From: CAIMMJ01 sp037131955
GTDB lineage: Bacteria; Bacteroidota; Bacteroidia; UBA4408
DNA length: 16,644 nucleotides
Assembly: GCA_037131955.1 (NCBI GenBank)
Contig: JBAXQC010000064.1
Span: 1 to 16,644, forward strand
Reading direction: 5' to 3'
Shown: in pieces, positions 7,050 through 14,465 of the stretch
Position numbering within the stretch: the stretch's first letter is position 1
Layout of the letters: every line of letters starts with the position of its first letter
Notes under the pieces: model-generated
Database searches by the model: none
What the model saw: the letters and a program-made list of their open reading frames with translations, nothing else
Told to the model about the DNA's origin: nothing
Translations under genes and position numbers: made by a program

Positions 7050-7748
7050 TTGAACCCATCAAGAATATTATTAGTAGAAGACGAAAGTCATTTTTTAGAA
7101 GCCATTACATTAAATCTTGAAATGGAAGGATATGAAGTAATTCAGGCAGTAGATGGAAAACAGGGTTACAAGTATTTTAAAAGTGCAAAATTTGATTTAA
7201 TAATTTTAGACTTAATGCTTCCGCACATAGACGGATTAACCCTTTGCAAAAATATTAGGTTAGAAAATGCTCACGTGCCTATAATTATGCTCACGGCAAA
7301 GGGAAGTAATCAGGAAAAAGTAGAAGGATTAAAATCAGGAGCAGACGATTACATAACCAAGCCATTTAATTTAGAAGAGTTTTTACTGAGGGTTCAATCT
7401 TTACTGAGGAGATCATCTTCTGGAACAGTAAAAAATAGTGTACCAGATATAATTGCAATAGGAAACAAAACAATTAATTTTTTAACTTATGAAGTTAATG
7501 GAGCAAACGCTGAGGTAGTTGTGCTCTCTAAAAAAGAAGTTCAATTGCTAAAATTATTGGTGGATAAAGAGAACGAAGTAGTTTCTAGAGATACAATTTT
7601 AGAAGAAATTTGGGGCTACGAAATTTACCCTACAGCAAGAACCATTGATAATTTTATCCTAAACCTCCGCAAATACTTTGAAGAAAACCCAAAAGAGCCC
7701 AAACATTTTCACTCTATACGAGGAGTTGGTTACAAATTCAATAAATAA
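7050..7748 (+). CDS. OmpR/PhoB-family response regulator, orphan
   Basis: This 232-aa protein has an N-terminal receiver domain (about 4-120): acidic pocket E10-D11, phosphoacceptor D54 in IILDLMLP, T82 in IIMLTAKG and K104 in ITKPF. A C-terminal winged-helix DNA-binding domain follows (about 135-232), with LSKKEVQLLKLL, the recognition-helix region ARTIDNFILNLRKYF and the usual final IRGVGYKF. The start must be TTG 7050-7052, because an in-frame TAG lies at 7032-7034 and the first ATG (codon 25) would destroy the receiver. No histidine kinase is adjacent, so its partner is elsewhere or unknown. The likely role is a phosphorylation-controlled transcription factor; its targets are unknown. A 13-bp inverted repeat begins within its last codons and spans the promoter of the next gene. 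Confidence 0.93.
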   Translation: MNPSRILLVEDESHFLEAITLNLEMEGYEVIQAVDGKQGYKYFKSAKFDLIILDLMLPHIDGLTLCKNIRLENAHVPIIMLTAKGSNQEKVEGLKSGADDYITKPFNLEEFLLRVQSLLRRSSSGTVKNSVPDIIAIGNKTINFLTYEVNGANAEVVVLSKKEVQLLKLLVDKENEVVSRDTILEEIWGYEIYPTARTIDNFILNLRKYFEENPKEPKHFHSIRGVGYKFNK

Positions 7749-7787
7749 TCTTGCAATATTGGCTTTCTATAATAAATTTGTAACCAA
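7726..7787. promoter_or_regulatory. perfect 13-bp inverted repeat bracketing a promoter
   Basis: TTGGTTACAAATT (7726-7738) in the last codons of the response regulator is the exact reverse complement of AATTTGTAACCAA (7775-7787), with a 36-base spacer. The right arm overlaps the -7 element of the promoter for the next gene, and the -33 element lies between the arms. It could be a paired operator for a regulator (perhaps the upstream response regulator) or a long-loop stem at the 3' end of the regulator mRNA. Confidence 0.6.
7751..7780 (+). promoter_or_regulatory. Bacteroidota-type promoter (TTG, 19 bp, TAnnTTTG)
   Basis: TTG (7751-7753) is separated by 19 bp from TAAATTTG (7773-7780), which fits the primary sigma factor consensus of Bacteroidota (-33 TTTG and -7 TAnnTTTG). 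Transcription would begin near 7787, about 90 bp before the ATG at 7876. It is the best promoter match found in the window. Confidence 0.55.
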
Positions 7788-7875
7788 TTGTTTGAATTAA
7801 TAGTTCAAGTTTAAAATTGAGCAGCTAGCATATCAAAAAAGAATTAAAAACGAAGAAACAAAACTAAAATACTTA

Positions 7876-8868
7876 ATGAAATTTACTTTAAGGGGTATCC
7901 AGATTTTATGTTGTATAGTTTTATTATCGGCAAGAATTGTATCCGCAGGAACCCCTGAAATTTCAATTATTAACGACAGAAAAATACCTAACGACTCTTC
8001 GTTTTATGACATGGTTTCATTAAACAATGATAATTTTATTTTAGCTGGAAAATTTGGAATTATAAAAACAATAAATAGAACAGGAAACATAGAAACACTT
8101 CAAAATCCTCAACTAGGAAATGACATTTATAAGATAGATAAATGGGACAATGAAAATGTAATTGCATGTTCAGACAAAGGCTATGTTTTGCAATACAATT
8201 TAAAAAATAAAATATGGCAAACACTACAAGTAAAGGGCTACGAAAAATCTTGTTTTTACAGCATGTGTATTGTTGACGAAAAAACTGCTTACATCTGCGG
8301 TGGTAAATCTGAAATTGCACATTCATTAAAAGTTATTCCATTTGGTTTTATTCTTGCAACAACAGACAGAGGAAAAACTTGGAAGCAAGTGTATTCAAAT
8401 CCTATTCAAATGGTTTGGAGCATCTCTGTAGACCCAGGTTCAAATGAAATAAATGCCTTGGTGTATCAACCCAACAGGTCGTTTATCTATTCATTAAAAA
8501 CTGGTGCAAAAAAGTTTCAAAAGAAAATTTCTTTGGGAAAAGGCTTGTACCATGATTTAGATTACGATAAAAACAATAATTGGCTTGTTGTTGGAGGAAG
8601 GCACGAAGGAAAAGGAACAGTAAAAAGTTTATTGTATAAACACGAATTTAATTCTGGCCTAATTTGGAGTTATTCTAAAAATAATGAAAAAGAATTATTT
8701 TCTACTTCAAATTCAAGTTTTATTTTAAAAGAAAACAACAAAGAACAAGAATTTATACTTCCACTAAAAAATAATTATGGTTTATACGAATGTGCTTTTT
8801 TTGATGACAAAAAAGCAATAATTATTGGAAGTGGTCAAAGTATAATTTTTGTTGACTTTAAAGAATAG
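7876..8868 (+). CDS. secreted beta-propeller-like protein with an Asp-box (BNR) motif
   Basis: This 330-aa protein starts at ATG 7876. Residues 1-24 are a signal peptide (basic start, IQILCCIVLLSA core, likely cut near VSA-G), so it should be exported. The mature part is made of repeated short beta-strand blocks, several ending in Gly-rich turns (NFILAGKFGIIKT, IACSDKGYVLQYN, AYICGGKSE, WLVVGGRHEGKG, AIIIGSGQSIIF). TTDRGKTW (162-169) is a classic Asp-box (S/T-x-D-x-G-x-T-W), as in BNR/sialidase and Ycf48-like propellers. I see no catalytic residues of a sialidase and no C-terminal sorting domain. The likely role is a periplasmic or surface binding or assembly protein; the exact function is unknown. 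It overlaps or abuts the glycosyltransferase that follows, suggesting co-transcription. Confidence 0.75.
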   Translation: MKFTLRGIQILCCIVLLSARIVSAGTPEISIINDRKIPNDSSFYDMVSLNNDNFILAGKFGIIKTINRTGNIETLQNPQLGNDIYKIDKWDNENVIACSDKGYVLQYNLKNKIWQTLQVKGYEKSCFYSMCIVDEKTAYICGGKSEIAHSLKVIPFGFILATTDRGKTWKQVYSNPIQMVWSISVDPGSNEINALVYQPNRSFIYSLKTGAKKFQKKISLGKGLYHDLDYDKNNNWLVVGGRHEGKGTVKSLLYKHEFNSGLIWSYSKNNEKELFSTSNSSFILKENNKEQEFILPLKNNYGLYECAFFDDKKAIIIGSGQSIIFVDFKE

Positions 8869-8869
8869 T

Positions 8870-9886
8870 TTGTTTCCAACAATCAATAACAACATCATAT
8901 TAATTGCAGCATTAGATTGGGGTTTAGGCCACGCTACAAGATGTATTCCTATTGTTGATAATTACCATGCTCAAAACAAAAAAATTATATTGGCAGGTAG
9001 TGGCATGTCTGGAAAATTGCTTAAAAACTCTTTCCCCAACTTAAGCTATTACGAGTTGCCATCATACCATATAAAGTATGCGAAAGGAATTTCATTTACT
9101 CTTAAAATGCTGTCACAAATTCCTCAAATTCTTAGTGCTATAAATCTTGAACATAAAACCATTAAAGAAATTGTTGCAAAAGAAAACATTCAAACAATAA
9201 TTTCAGACAATAGATATGGAGTTTATAAAAATGGCTTGCAAAATATTATCGTTTGTCATCAACTAAATTTATATGCACCATTTTTAAAATCATTTATAAA
9301 TTATTTTTACCACTCATATTTTAAAAATTTTGACGAATGTTGGATTCCAGATTTTAAAGATGTTTCTGAATCTTTAGCTGGCAATTTATCTCACTCAAAA
9401 AAATTTAAAATTCCAATAAAATATCTTGGTCCGATAAGTAGATTCAAAAAAACTGAACACAAAAATAATTCTAACAAAATATTAATTCTATTGTCTGGCC
9501 CCGAACCACAAAGAACTTTGTTAGAAACTATTTTGTTGGAACAAGTAAGTAAACTTAAACAATTTGAATGGGTAATTTTAAGAGGAACAGATGAGAAATT
9601 TAAGTTAGAATTTAATTTGCAAAAGAACATAAGGCAGGTAGATTTTTTAGATAAAAACAAATTAGTGCAAGAAATAAACGAGTGCAGTATTGTTGTTTGT
9701 AGGGCTGGATATACTAGCTTAATGGATTTAACACTACTCCACAAAAAAGCAATTTTAATTCCCACACCTGGGCAATGGGAACAGGAGTATTTGGCCACCT
9801 GGAATTCTAAAAAAAATAACTTTTTATTTGTGAATCAACATCAATTAGATTTGAAAGAAAATATAGCCCAACTAATTGCAATTTAA
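8870..9886 (+). CDS. GT28/MurG-like glycosyltransferase
   Basis: This protein of about 338 aa has a GT-B-like layout. An N-terminal nucleotide-fold strand and Gly loop read NIILIAALDWGLGHATRCIP, then LAGSGMSGKLL. The acceptor-side segment has ISDNRYGVYKNGL and FDECWIPDF, and the linker reads IKYLGPISRFK. The C-terminal half opens with ILILLSGPEPQR and ends with VVCRAGYTSLMDLTLLHKKA and IPTPGQWEQEYLA, which matches the MurG/GT28 donor-site pattern (SRxGxxTxxE...P...EQ). No ATG is available before the GLGH loop, so the start is a TTG. I chose 8870, one base after the upstream stop. TTG at 8849 or 8852 would overlap the propeller gene and add 7 or 6 residues. It probably transfers a sugar from a nucleotide donor onto a lipid or other acceptor; the substrate is unknown. 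Close relatives are common in Bacteroidota. Confidence 0.8.
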   Translation: MFPTINNNIILIAALDWGLGHATRCIPIVDNYHAQNKKIILAGSGMSGKLLKNSFPNLSYYELPSYHIKYAKGISFTLKMLSQIPQILSAINLEHKTIKEIVAKENIQTIISDNRYGVYKNGLQNIIVCHQLNLYAPFLKSFINYFYHSYFKNFDECWIPDFKDVSESLAGNLSHSKKFKIPIKYLGPISRFKKTEHKNNSNKILILLSGPEPQRTLLETILLEQVSKLKQFEWVILRGTDEKFKLEFNLQKNIRQVDFLDKNKLVQEINECSIVVCRAGYTSLMDLTLLHKKAILIPTPGQWEQEYLATWNSKKNNFLFVNQHQLDLKENIAQLIAI

Positions 9887-9930
9887 ATCTATTTTATTTT
9901 GATTACTTTGCAGATTAAACTATTTCAATT

Positions 9931-11520
9931 TTGATTTTAAAACACAATTTTGTTGACATTTTAAATCGTACTATTTACGCAGCTCTCATTGAAATTGAGA
10001 ACGATAAAATAAAAAAAATAGAAAAGATTTCTGAAAATTGTGAAGGTTATTTTCTACCGGGATTTATAGATTCACATGTGCACGTAGAAAGTTCATTAAT
10101 TATTCCCTCAGAATTTGCACGGATGGCAGTTGTTCACGGAACTGTGGCAACCGTTAGCGACCCTCACGAAATTGCCAATGTTTTGGGAATGGAAGGTGTT
10201 TTATACATGATTGAAAATGGAAAAAAAGTACCCTTTCATTTTATTTTTGGTGCGCCAAGTTGTGTTCCTGCCACGGTGTTTGAAACAGCAGGAGCTGCAT
10301 TAAGTTCTGCTGATGTAGAAATATTATTGAGCAATTCTGACATTTATTATTTGGCAGAAATGATGAATTTTCCGGGTGTTTTAAATGGGGATGTTGAGGT
10401 ATTAAAAAAGATTGAAATTGCTAAAAAGCTAAACAAACCAGTAGATGGACATGCACCCGGTTTAAGGGGTGAAACGATTCAAAAATATATTGATTCAGGA
10501 ATTTATACTGACCATGAAGCTTATACTTATGAGGAAGGATTAGACAAACTTAAAAGAAGAATGAAAATTTTAATTAGGGAGGGAAGTGCTGCAAAAAATT
10601 TTGATGCACTGATACCTCTTATTAAAGATTACAGCGATATGATTATGTTTTGTAGCGATGATAAACATCCCGATAGTTTATTACTTGGCCACATAAACAA
10701 ATTAGTGGCAAGAGCCGTTAAACTAGGTTACGACGTGTTTGATGTATTAAAATGTGCTTGCATTAATCCAGTTGAGCATTACAAAATTCCAATAGGATTA
10801 TTAAAAGAAGGAAAATCGGCAGATTTTATTGTTGTAGAAAACCTAAAAGATTTTAAAGTTTTGCAAACATATATCAAAGGTAAAAAAGTGGCAGACAATG
10901 GAAAATCACTAATTGAACGTGTGCCATCTGAGGTAATTAATAACTTTAACATAGAAATAAAAAATAAAAACGACTTTCATTACTTGCCCAAAGAAAACGA
11001 ACAAGTTATAGTATGTATAGATGGCCAGTTAATAACCAATATGCTAAATATTCCCGCAGAACTTTGCACACTAGAAAATGATGTTTTAAAATTGGTGGTT
11101 GTAAATAGATATTCAACAGCTCCTGTTGCAACATGTTTTATCAAAAACTTTGGATTAAAAAAAGGCGCCATTGCATCATCTGTTGCACACGATAGCCATA
11201 ATATAATAGCTGTTGGTGTTGACGATGGCGAGATTTGTAATGCTGTGAATTTAGTAATAAAACACAAAGGTGGGTTAAGTGCTGTAAACAAAAATGAAGA
11301 ATTAATTTTGCCATTGCCTGTGGCTGGATTAATGAGTAATGAGGATGCTTGGAAGGTAGCAGCAGATTATACAAAAATTGATGATTTTAGTAAAAATAAT
11401 TTGGGTTCTACACTTAATGCTCCATTTATGAGTTTATCATTTATGGCATTGTTGGTTATTCCAAGTATTAAACTTAGTGATTTGGGCTTATTTGATGGCA
11501 ACAGATTTGAGTTTATTTAA
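9931..11520 (+). CDS. ade: adenine deaminase
   Basis: This 529-aa amidohydrolase converts adenine to hypoxanthine and ammonia in purine salvage; Ade enzymes use Mn or Fe. The metal-binding HxH is LPGFIDSHVHVESS (H49, H51). Other family marks are TVATVSDPHEIANV, FGAPSCVPAT, LAEMMNFPGVLNGD, the DGHAPGLRG histidine segment, TDHEAYTYEEGLDKLKRRMK and MIMFCSDDKHPD. The last 170 residues form the Ade C-terminal domain (VATCFIKNFGLKKGAIASSV, then AHDSHNIIAVG). The start is TTG 9931: an in-frame TAA lies at 9916-9918 and the first ATG falls beyond the HxH. It is a little shorter than many Ade proteins because of its short N-terminus. It follows the glycosyltransferase by 44 bp, probably in one transcript, though no metabolic link is evident. 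Confidence 0.95.
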   Translation: MILKHNFVDILNRTIYAALIEIENDKIKKIEKISENCEGYFLPGFIDSHVHVESSLIIPSEFARMAVVHGTVATVSDPHEIANVLGMEGVLYMIENGKKVPFHFIFGAPSCVPATVFETAGAALSSADVEILLSNSDIYYLAEMMNFPGVLNGDVEVLKKIEIAKKLNKPVDGHAPGLRGETIQKYIDSGIYTDHEAYTYEEGLDKLKRRMKILIREGSAAKNFDALIPLIKDYSDMIMFCSDDKHPDSLLLGHINKLVARAVKLGYDVFDVLKCACINPVEHYKIPIGLLKEGKSADFIVVENLKDFKVLQTYIKGKKVADNGKSLIERVPSEVINNFNIEIKNKNDFHYLPKENEQVIVCIDGQLITNMLNIPAELCTLENDVLKLVVVNRYSTAPVATCFIKNFGLKKGAIASSVAHDSHNIIAVGVDDGEICNAVNLVIKHKGGLSAVNKNEELILPLPVAGLMSNEDAWKVAADYTKIDDFSKNNLGSTLNAPFMSLSFMALLVIPSIKLSDLGLFDGNRFEFI

Positions 11521-11549
11521 ATAATATTGCAAAAAAAAATAATTTAAAT

Positions 11550-12446
11550 ATGCCATTTTTTACAGTTATAATTCCAACCTACAACAGAGCAGATTTAATT
11601 GAGGTTGCAATAAATAGTGTTTTGCAACAAAGTTTCACTGACTTTGAGATCATTGTAATTGATGATGCTTCGCAAGATGACACTGAAAAAGTAGTAAGTA
11701 AATTTTCTGACACTCGGATACAATACCTTAAAAATGAAAGAAACTTAGAAAGAAGCAGAACAAGAAACAAAGCAATTAATTTAGCAAAAGGAAATTATAT
11801 TACGTTTTTAGACAGTGATGATTATTATCTGGAAAATCACCTTCAGAATTTCTATGACGAAATAAGCTCTGTGAAATTAAAAAATGCACTATTTTTTTGC
11901 AATAAAAAAACTTTGGAGAACAAAGTAATTTCCTCTAACGTCTTCTTGCCAATTTTAGAAAATCCCGTAGAATATTTTTTGCTTATTCCGGTAATGCCGC
12001 TGCAAGTGTGTTTATCTAAAGAAATACTGTTTAAACATCAATTCAACCCAGGAATTTACATTAACGAAGATTCATTGTTGTGGATGGAGATTGCTTCGGA
12101 ATACCCGGTTTATCAATCAGCAAAAGAAACATGTGTTTACCTCACCCACGAAAACAATTCTATAAATGTTCAAAAAAACAATGTTTTTAAAAACCGATTA
12201 GATTCAATAAATATTGCATTATGCAACCCAAACATTAAAAAAAATATTTCTAGAGAAAAACAACAATTAGCAAAAAGCGATTGCTATTTTGGAATGTTTA
12301 AGTATTATAAATACAATCAGAAAAAAAAGCAACAAATTTTATGCATGCTTTCTGCAATAATTTTATATCCTTCTATAAAACTAAAAAATAAAATTCATTT
12401 ACTACTAAGTTCATTACCAATTTTTTCTAACTTTATAAAAGAGTAA
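11550..12446 (+). CDS. family 2 glycosyltransferase
   Basis: This 298-aa protein has a GT-A catalytic domain at its N-terminus. FTVIIPTYNRADLIEVAINS (4-23) is the nucleotide-binding start, IIVIDDASQDDT (34-45) carries D38-D39, and ITFLDSDDYY contains the metal-binding DxD (D88-S-D90). The rest is less conserved. INEDSLLWMEIASEYPVY looks like the acceptor-side ED segment, and the C-terminal 90 residues are basic and hydrophobic (LCMLSAIILYPSIKLKNKIH), possibly membrane-associating. It begins 29 bp after ade. It likely adds a sugar to a surface polysaccharide or glycan; donor and acceptor are unknown. It ends in TAA with no clear terminator in the 94-bp AT-rich gap after it. Confidence 0.9.
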   Translation: MPFFTVIIPTYNRADLIEVAINSVLQQSFTDFEIIVIDDASQDDTEKVVSKFSDTRIQYLKNERNLERSRTRNKAINLAKGNYITFLDSDDYYLENHLQNFYDEISSVKLKNALFFCNKKTLENKVISSNVFLPILENPVEYFLLIPVMPLQVCLSKEILFKHQFNPGIYINEDSLLWMEIASEYPVYQSAKETCVYLTHENNSINVQKNNVFKNRLDSINIALCNPNIKKNISREKQQLAKSDCYFGMFKYYKYNQKKKQQILCMLSAIILYPSIKLKNKIHLLLSSLPIFSNFIKE

Positions 12447-12540
12447 AAATAAATTGTTAATGTTAAAATTATTTTTTTTCTTGTTATTAAAACTAATATG
12501 ATTTTTTTTTGTTTCTTTAAAAAATTATAATTCTTTTACC

Positions 12541-13263
12541 ATGATACTTAACAAAGTAAACATCGAAAATGAGCTTCTTAAGCAAAGAGACAATCAACAA
12601 GATATATTAAATCAGTTTTATTCGATTTTCTCTAACGAAAAAGCAAAGGAGCAAGAAATATTGCAACGACTAAAAGGCAATAATTATAGCCAGTTTAGTG
12701 ATTTAAAAATTGATGAAAACGAATTAAGTAAAATATTTTCTATTGCTGTAATTGAAAAAATTTGTGTTAAATACCGCTTAAGGTTCTTACATTCTAAACA
12801 TTTTAAAGCTGATTTTCCGTTTGAGGCAATCATTAAGATAAAGGAATTAGAAAAAAAATATTCCACCGAAATAAAAGATTTTTATGTTCTTGCGCCATTT
12901 TCGGTTTTCGATTTAAAAGACATCAACGAAGATCCGTTATTGTTTGCAAAAGTTGGAGAAGGCAATTATTATCTAATTCACAAATGGGGAAATGATTTAA
13001 ATTTTGCAAGAAGCATATTAAACTTTCCATTTAGAAGTATCTACCATTTTTTTGTTTCAAATATAATTTTAGCTTTTGTTTTTTCTATGAGCTTTCCATT
13101 AAGTGTATTAAATGTAAAAACAGAAGACGAAGGAATGATGAGACTTTGGTTTTGCACCCACTGTTTAATCGCCTTTTTCTCTTTCTTTTTATTTGTGGGC
13201 TCTTTAACCTTTAAAGGGTTTAGCTCTAACACTTGGAACAGTAAGTTTTACAACGGAAATTAA
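12541..13263 (+). CDS. conserved membrane protein of unknown function, two C-terminal helices
   Basis: This 240-aa protein starts at ATG 12541. Residues 1-60 are charged and helical. Residues 70-165 form a soluble domain with IEKICVKYRLRFLHSKHFK, FPFEAIIKIKELEKKY, DFYVLAPFSVFDL, DPLLFAKVGEGNYYLIHKWG and NDLNFARSILNFPFRS. Two transmembrane helices follow at about 168-190 and 202-222. I recall similar uncharacterised proteins in Bacteroidota with the same PLLFA...YYLIHKWGNDL block, but no function. The long N-terminal part and closely spaced helices suggest a cytoplasmic domain anchored in the inner membrane. The TAA stop overlaps the stop of the convergent glycosyltransferase gene. Confidence 0.7.
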   Translation: MILNKVNIENELLKQRDNQQDILNQFYSIFSNEKAKEQEILQRLKGNNYSQFSDLKIDENELSKIFSIAVIEKICVKYRLRFLHSKHFKADFPFEAIIKIKELEKKYSTEIKDFYVLAPFSVFDLKDINEDPLLFAKVGEGNYYLIHKWGNDLNFARSILNFPFRSIYHFFVSNIILAFVFSMSFPLSVLNVKTEDEGMMRLWFCTHCLIAFFSFFLFVGSLTFKGFSSNTWNSKFYNGN

Positions 13264-14414
13264 GCAATAAATAATTTTCTATTTTCTTCGATTACGGATT
13301 CCTTGGCGATTATGTTTTTTGAGAATTCAATACATTTTGCTGAGTATATAGAATATTCTTCATCTGATAATTCTGTAAAATAGTCTAGTTTTTCTGCAAA
13401 TAATTTTCCTTCAAGCGCTAAGTCAAAACCAACACCTTTCTCTCCTAAATTTCTCCACGGCGTGTGTTCCGAAATTACTATTGGTAATCCGTAGGTTAAT
13501 GCCTCTACAATTACGTGTCCGTAATTTTCGTGAAAGGTTGGCAAACAAAAAACAGAAGAATTCTCATAAACCTCCTTTAATTGATTTTGGGGTTTTGCAC
13601 CCAAGTATTCCCATTCTATTTTTGCATTATCTAAAACTGAAATGCAAGAGTTATAATATTCAACATTTTCTATAGCACCAACTATTTTAAGTCTTAATTG
13701 GTTTTTGTTTTTACAAATGGCTAAAGCATCACACAATAACTTAAAATTTTTAATTAAAGAAATCCTAGAAATAAACAACACGGTTAGTTTATCATCTATG
13801 AATCTATGGCTCTTTACTGCGATATTCTCTGGCAAAATTGCAATATTTTCGGCTACAACAATCTCTGCATTACTTCCAAAAACTTTCTTTATGTCTTTTT
13901 CTTCCTGAGTTGTAGAAGCATGCCAAACTATGTTTTTTACAATGCCATTAAACTTTGCATAAACAAAAAACAATTTCTTTTTAATTGGTTTTATGGCAAG
14001 AGAAGCTTTTCCTAAAGTACCTCTAGGGGCCAAAATAACTTTTATTTTTCTATCTGCATCTACTTTTCTAATTACCGCTAATGGCAGTAAAGTAAATTTA
14101 TTAGAAAACAAACTGTTCAAATAAATTATGTCAGGTTTTACTTCTTTTACAATTTCTATGTAGCGCTTAGCATTCTGATTTTTAATGTCGAGATAAATTA
14201 CTTTTGAATCATCTAGTTTCAACCAATAATTTTCTTTTATCCCATCTAAAGGTTGGGTTTCTCTTAGGTCGAAAATTGAAGTCACCACAAAAAAATCTGC
14301 ATCCTCACCAAATTTTTTTACTATATTGTATACCGACCTTATTGGGCCTCCTGCTTTGTATGCAGGCACATACCAATCAATAAAAACTAAAACAACCTTT
14401 TTGTTTTTTAGCAT
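13260..14414 (-). CDS. family 4 (GT-B) glycosyltransferase
   Basis: This 384-aa protein starts at ATG 14412-14414. The N-terminal domain begins VVLVFIDWYVPAYKAGGPIR, with the Gly-Gly loop typical of GT4 enzymes, and continues through PDIIYLNSLFSNKF and VILAPRGTLGKASL. The donor-binding C-terminal domain begins LTVLFISRISLIKNFKLLCD and has LKIVGAIEN, ENSSVFCLPTFHENYGHVIV and the E-x7-E pair (E296 and E304). It likely transfers a sugar from a nucleotide donor during exopolysaccharide, O-antigen or glycoprotein synthesis; the substrate is unknown. It lies 51 bp downstream of lpd on the same strand with a hairpin between. Its stop overlaps that of the convergent membrane-protein gene by 4 bp. Confidence 0.9.
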   Translation of the reverse strand: MLKNKKVVLVFIDWYVPAYKAGGPIRSVYNIVKKFGEDADFFVVTSIFDLRETQPLDGIKENYWLKLDDSKVIYLDIKNQNAKRYIEIVKEVKPDIIYLNSLFSNKFTLLPLAVIRKVDADRKIKVILAPRGTLGKASLAIKPIKKKLFFVYAKFNGIVKNIVWHASTTQEEKDIKKVFGSNAEIVVAENIAILPENIAVKSHRFIDDKLTVLFISRISLIKNFKLLCDALAICKNKNQLRLKIVGAIENVEYYNSCISVLDNAKIEWEYLGAKPQNQLKEVYENSSVFCLPTFHENYGHVIVEALTYGLPIVISEHTPWRNLGEKGVGFDLALEGKLFAEKLDYFTELSDEEYSIYSAKCIEFSKNIIAKESVIEENRKLFIA

Positions 14415-14435
14415 TTGAGCTTTAGATAATTGCGA

Positions 14436-14460
14436 AGGGGAAATAAAATTTTTATCCCCT
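14436..14460 (-). terminator. hairpin between lpd and the GT4 gene
   Basis: AGGGG (14436-14440) pairs with CCCCT (14456-14460), and ATAAAA and TTTTAT inside can extend the stem. It starts 5 bp after the lpd stop. On the minus strand it is not followed by a T run, whereas on the plus strand it is followed by AGTTTTT. It may therefore attenuate or protect the lpd transcript rather than end it fully. Confidence 0.4.
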
Positions 14461-14465
14461 AGTTT

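Noticed and set aside
7876..8868. Sialidase activity for the Asp-box protein.
   Set aside because: Only one clear Asp-box and none of the catalytic Arg triad, Tyr/Glu pattern of sialidases is visible; a structural propeller is more likely.
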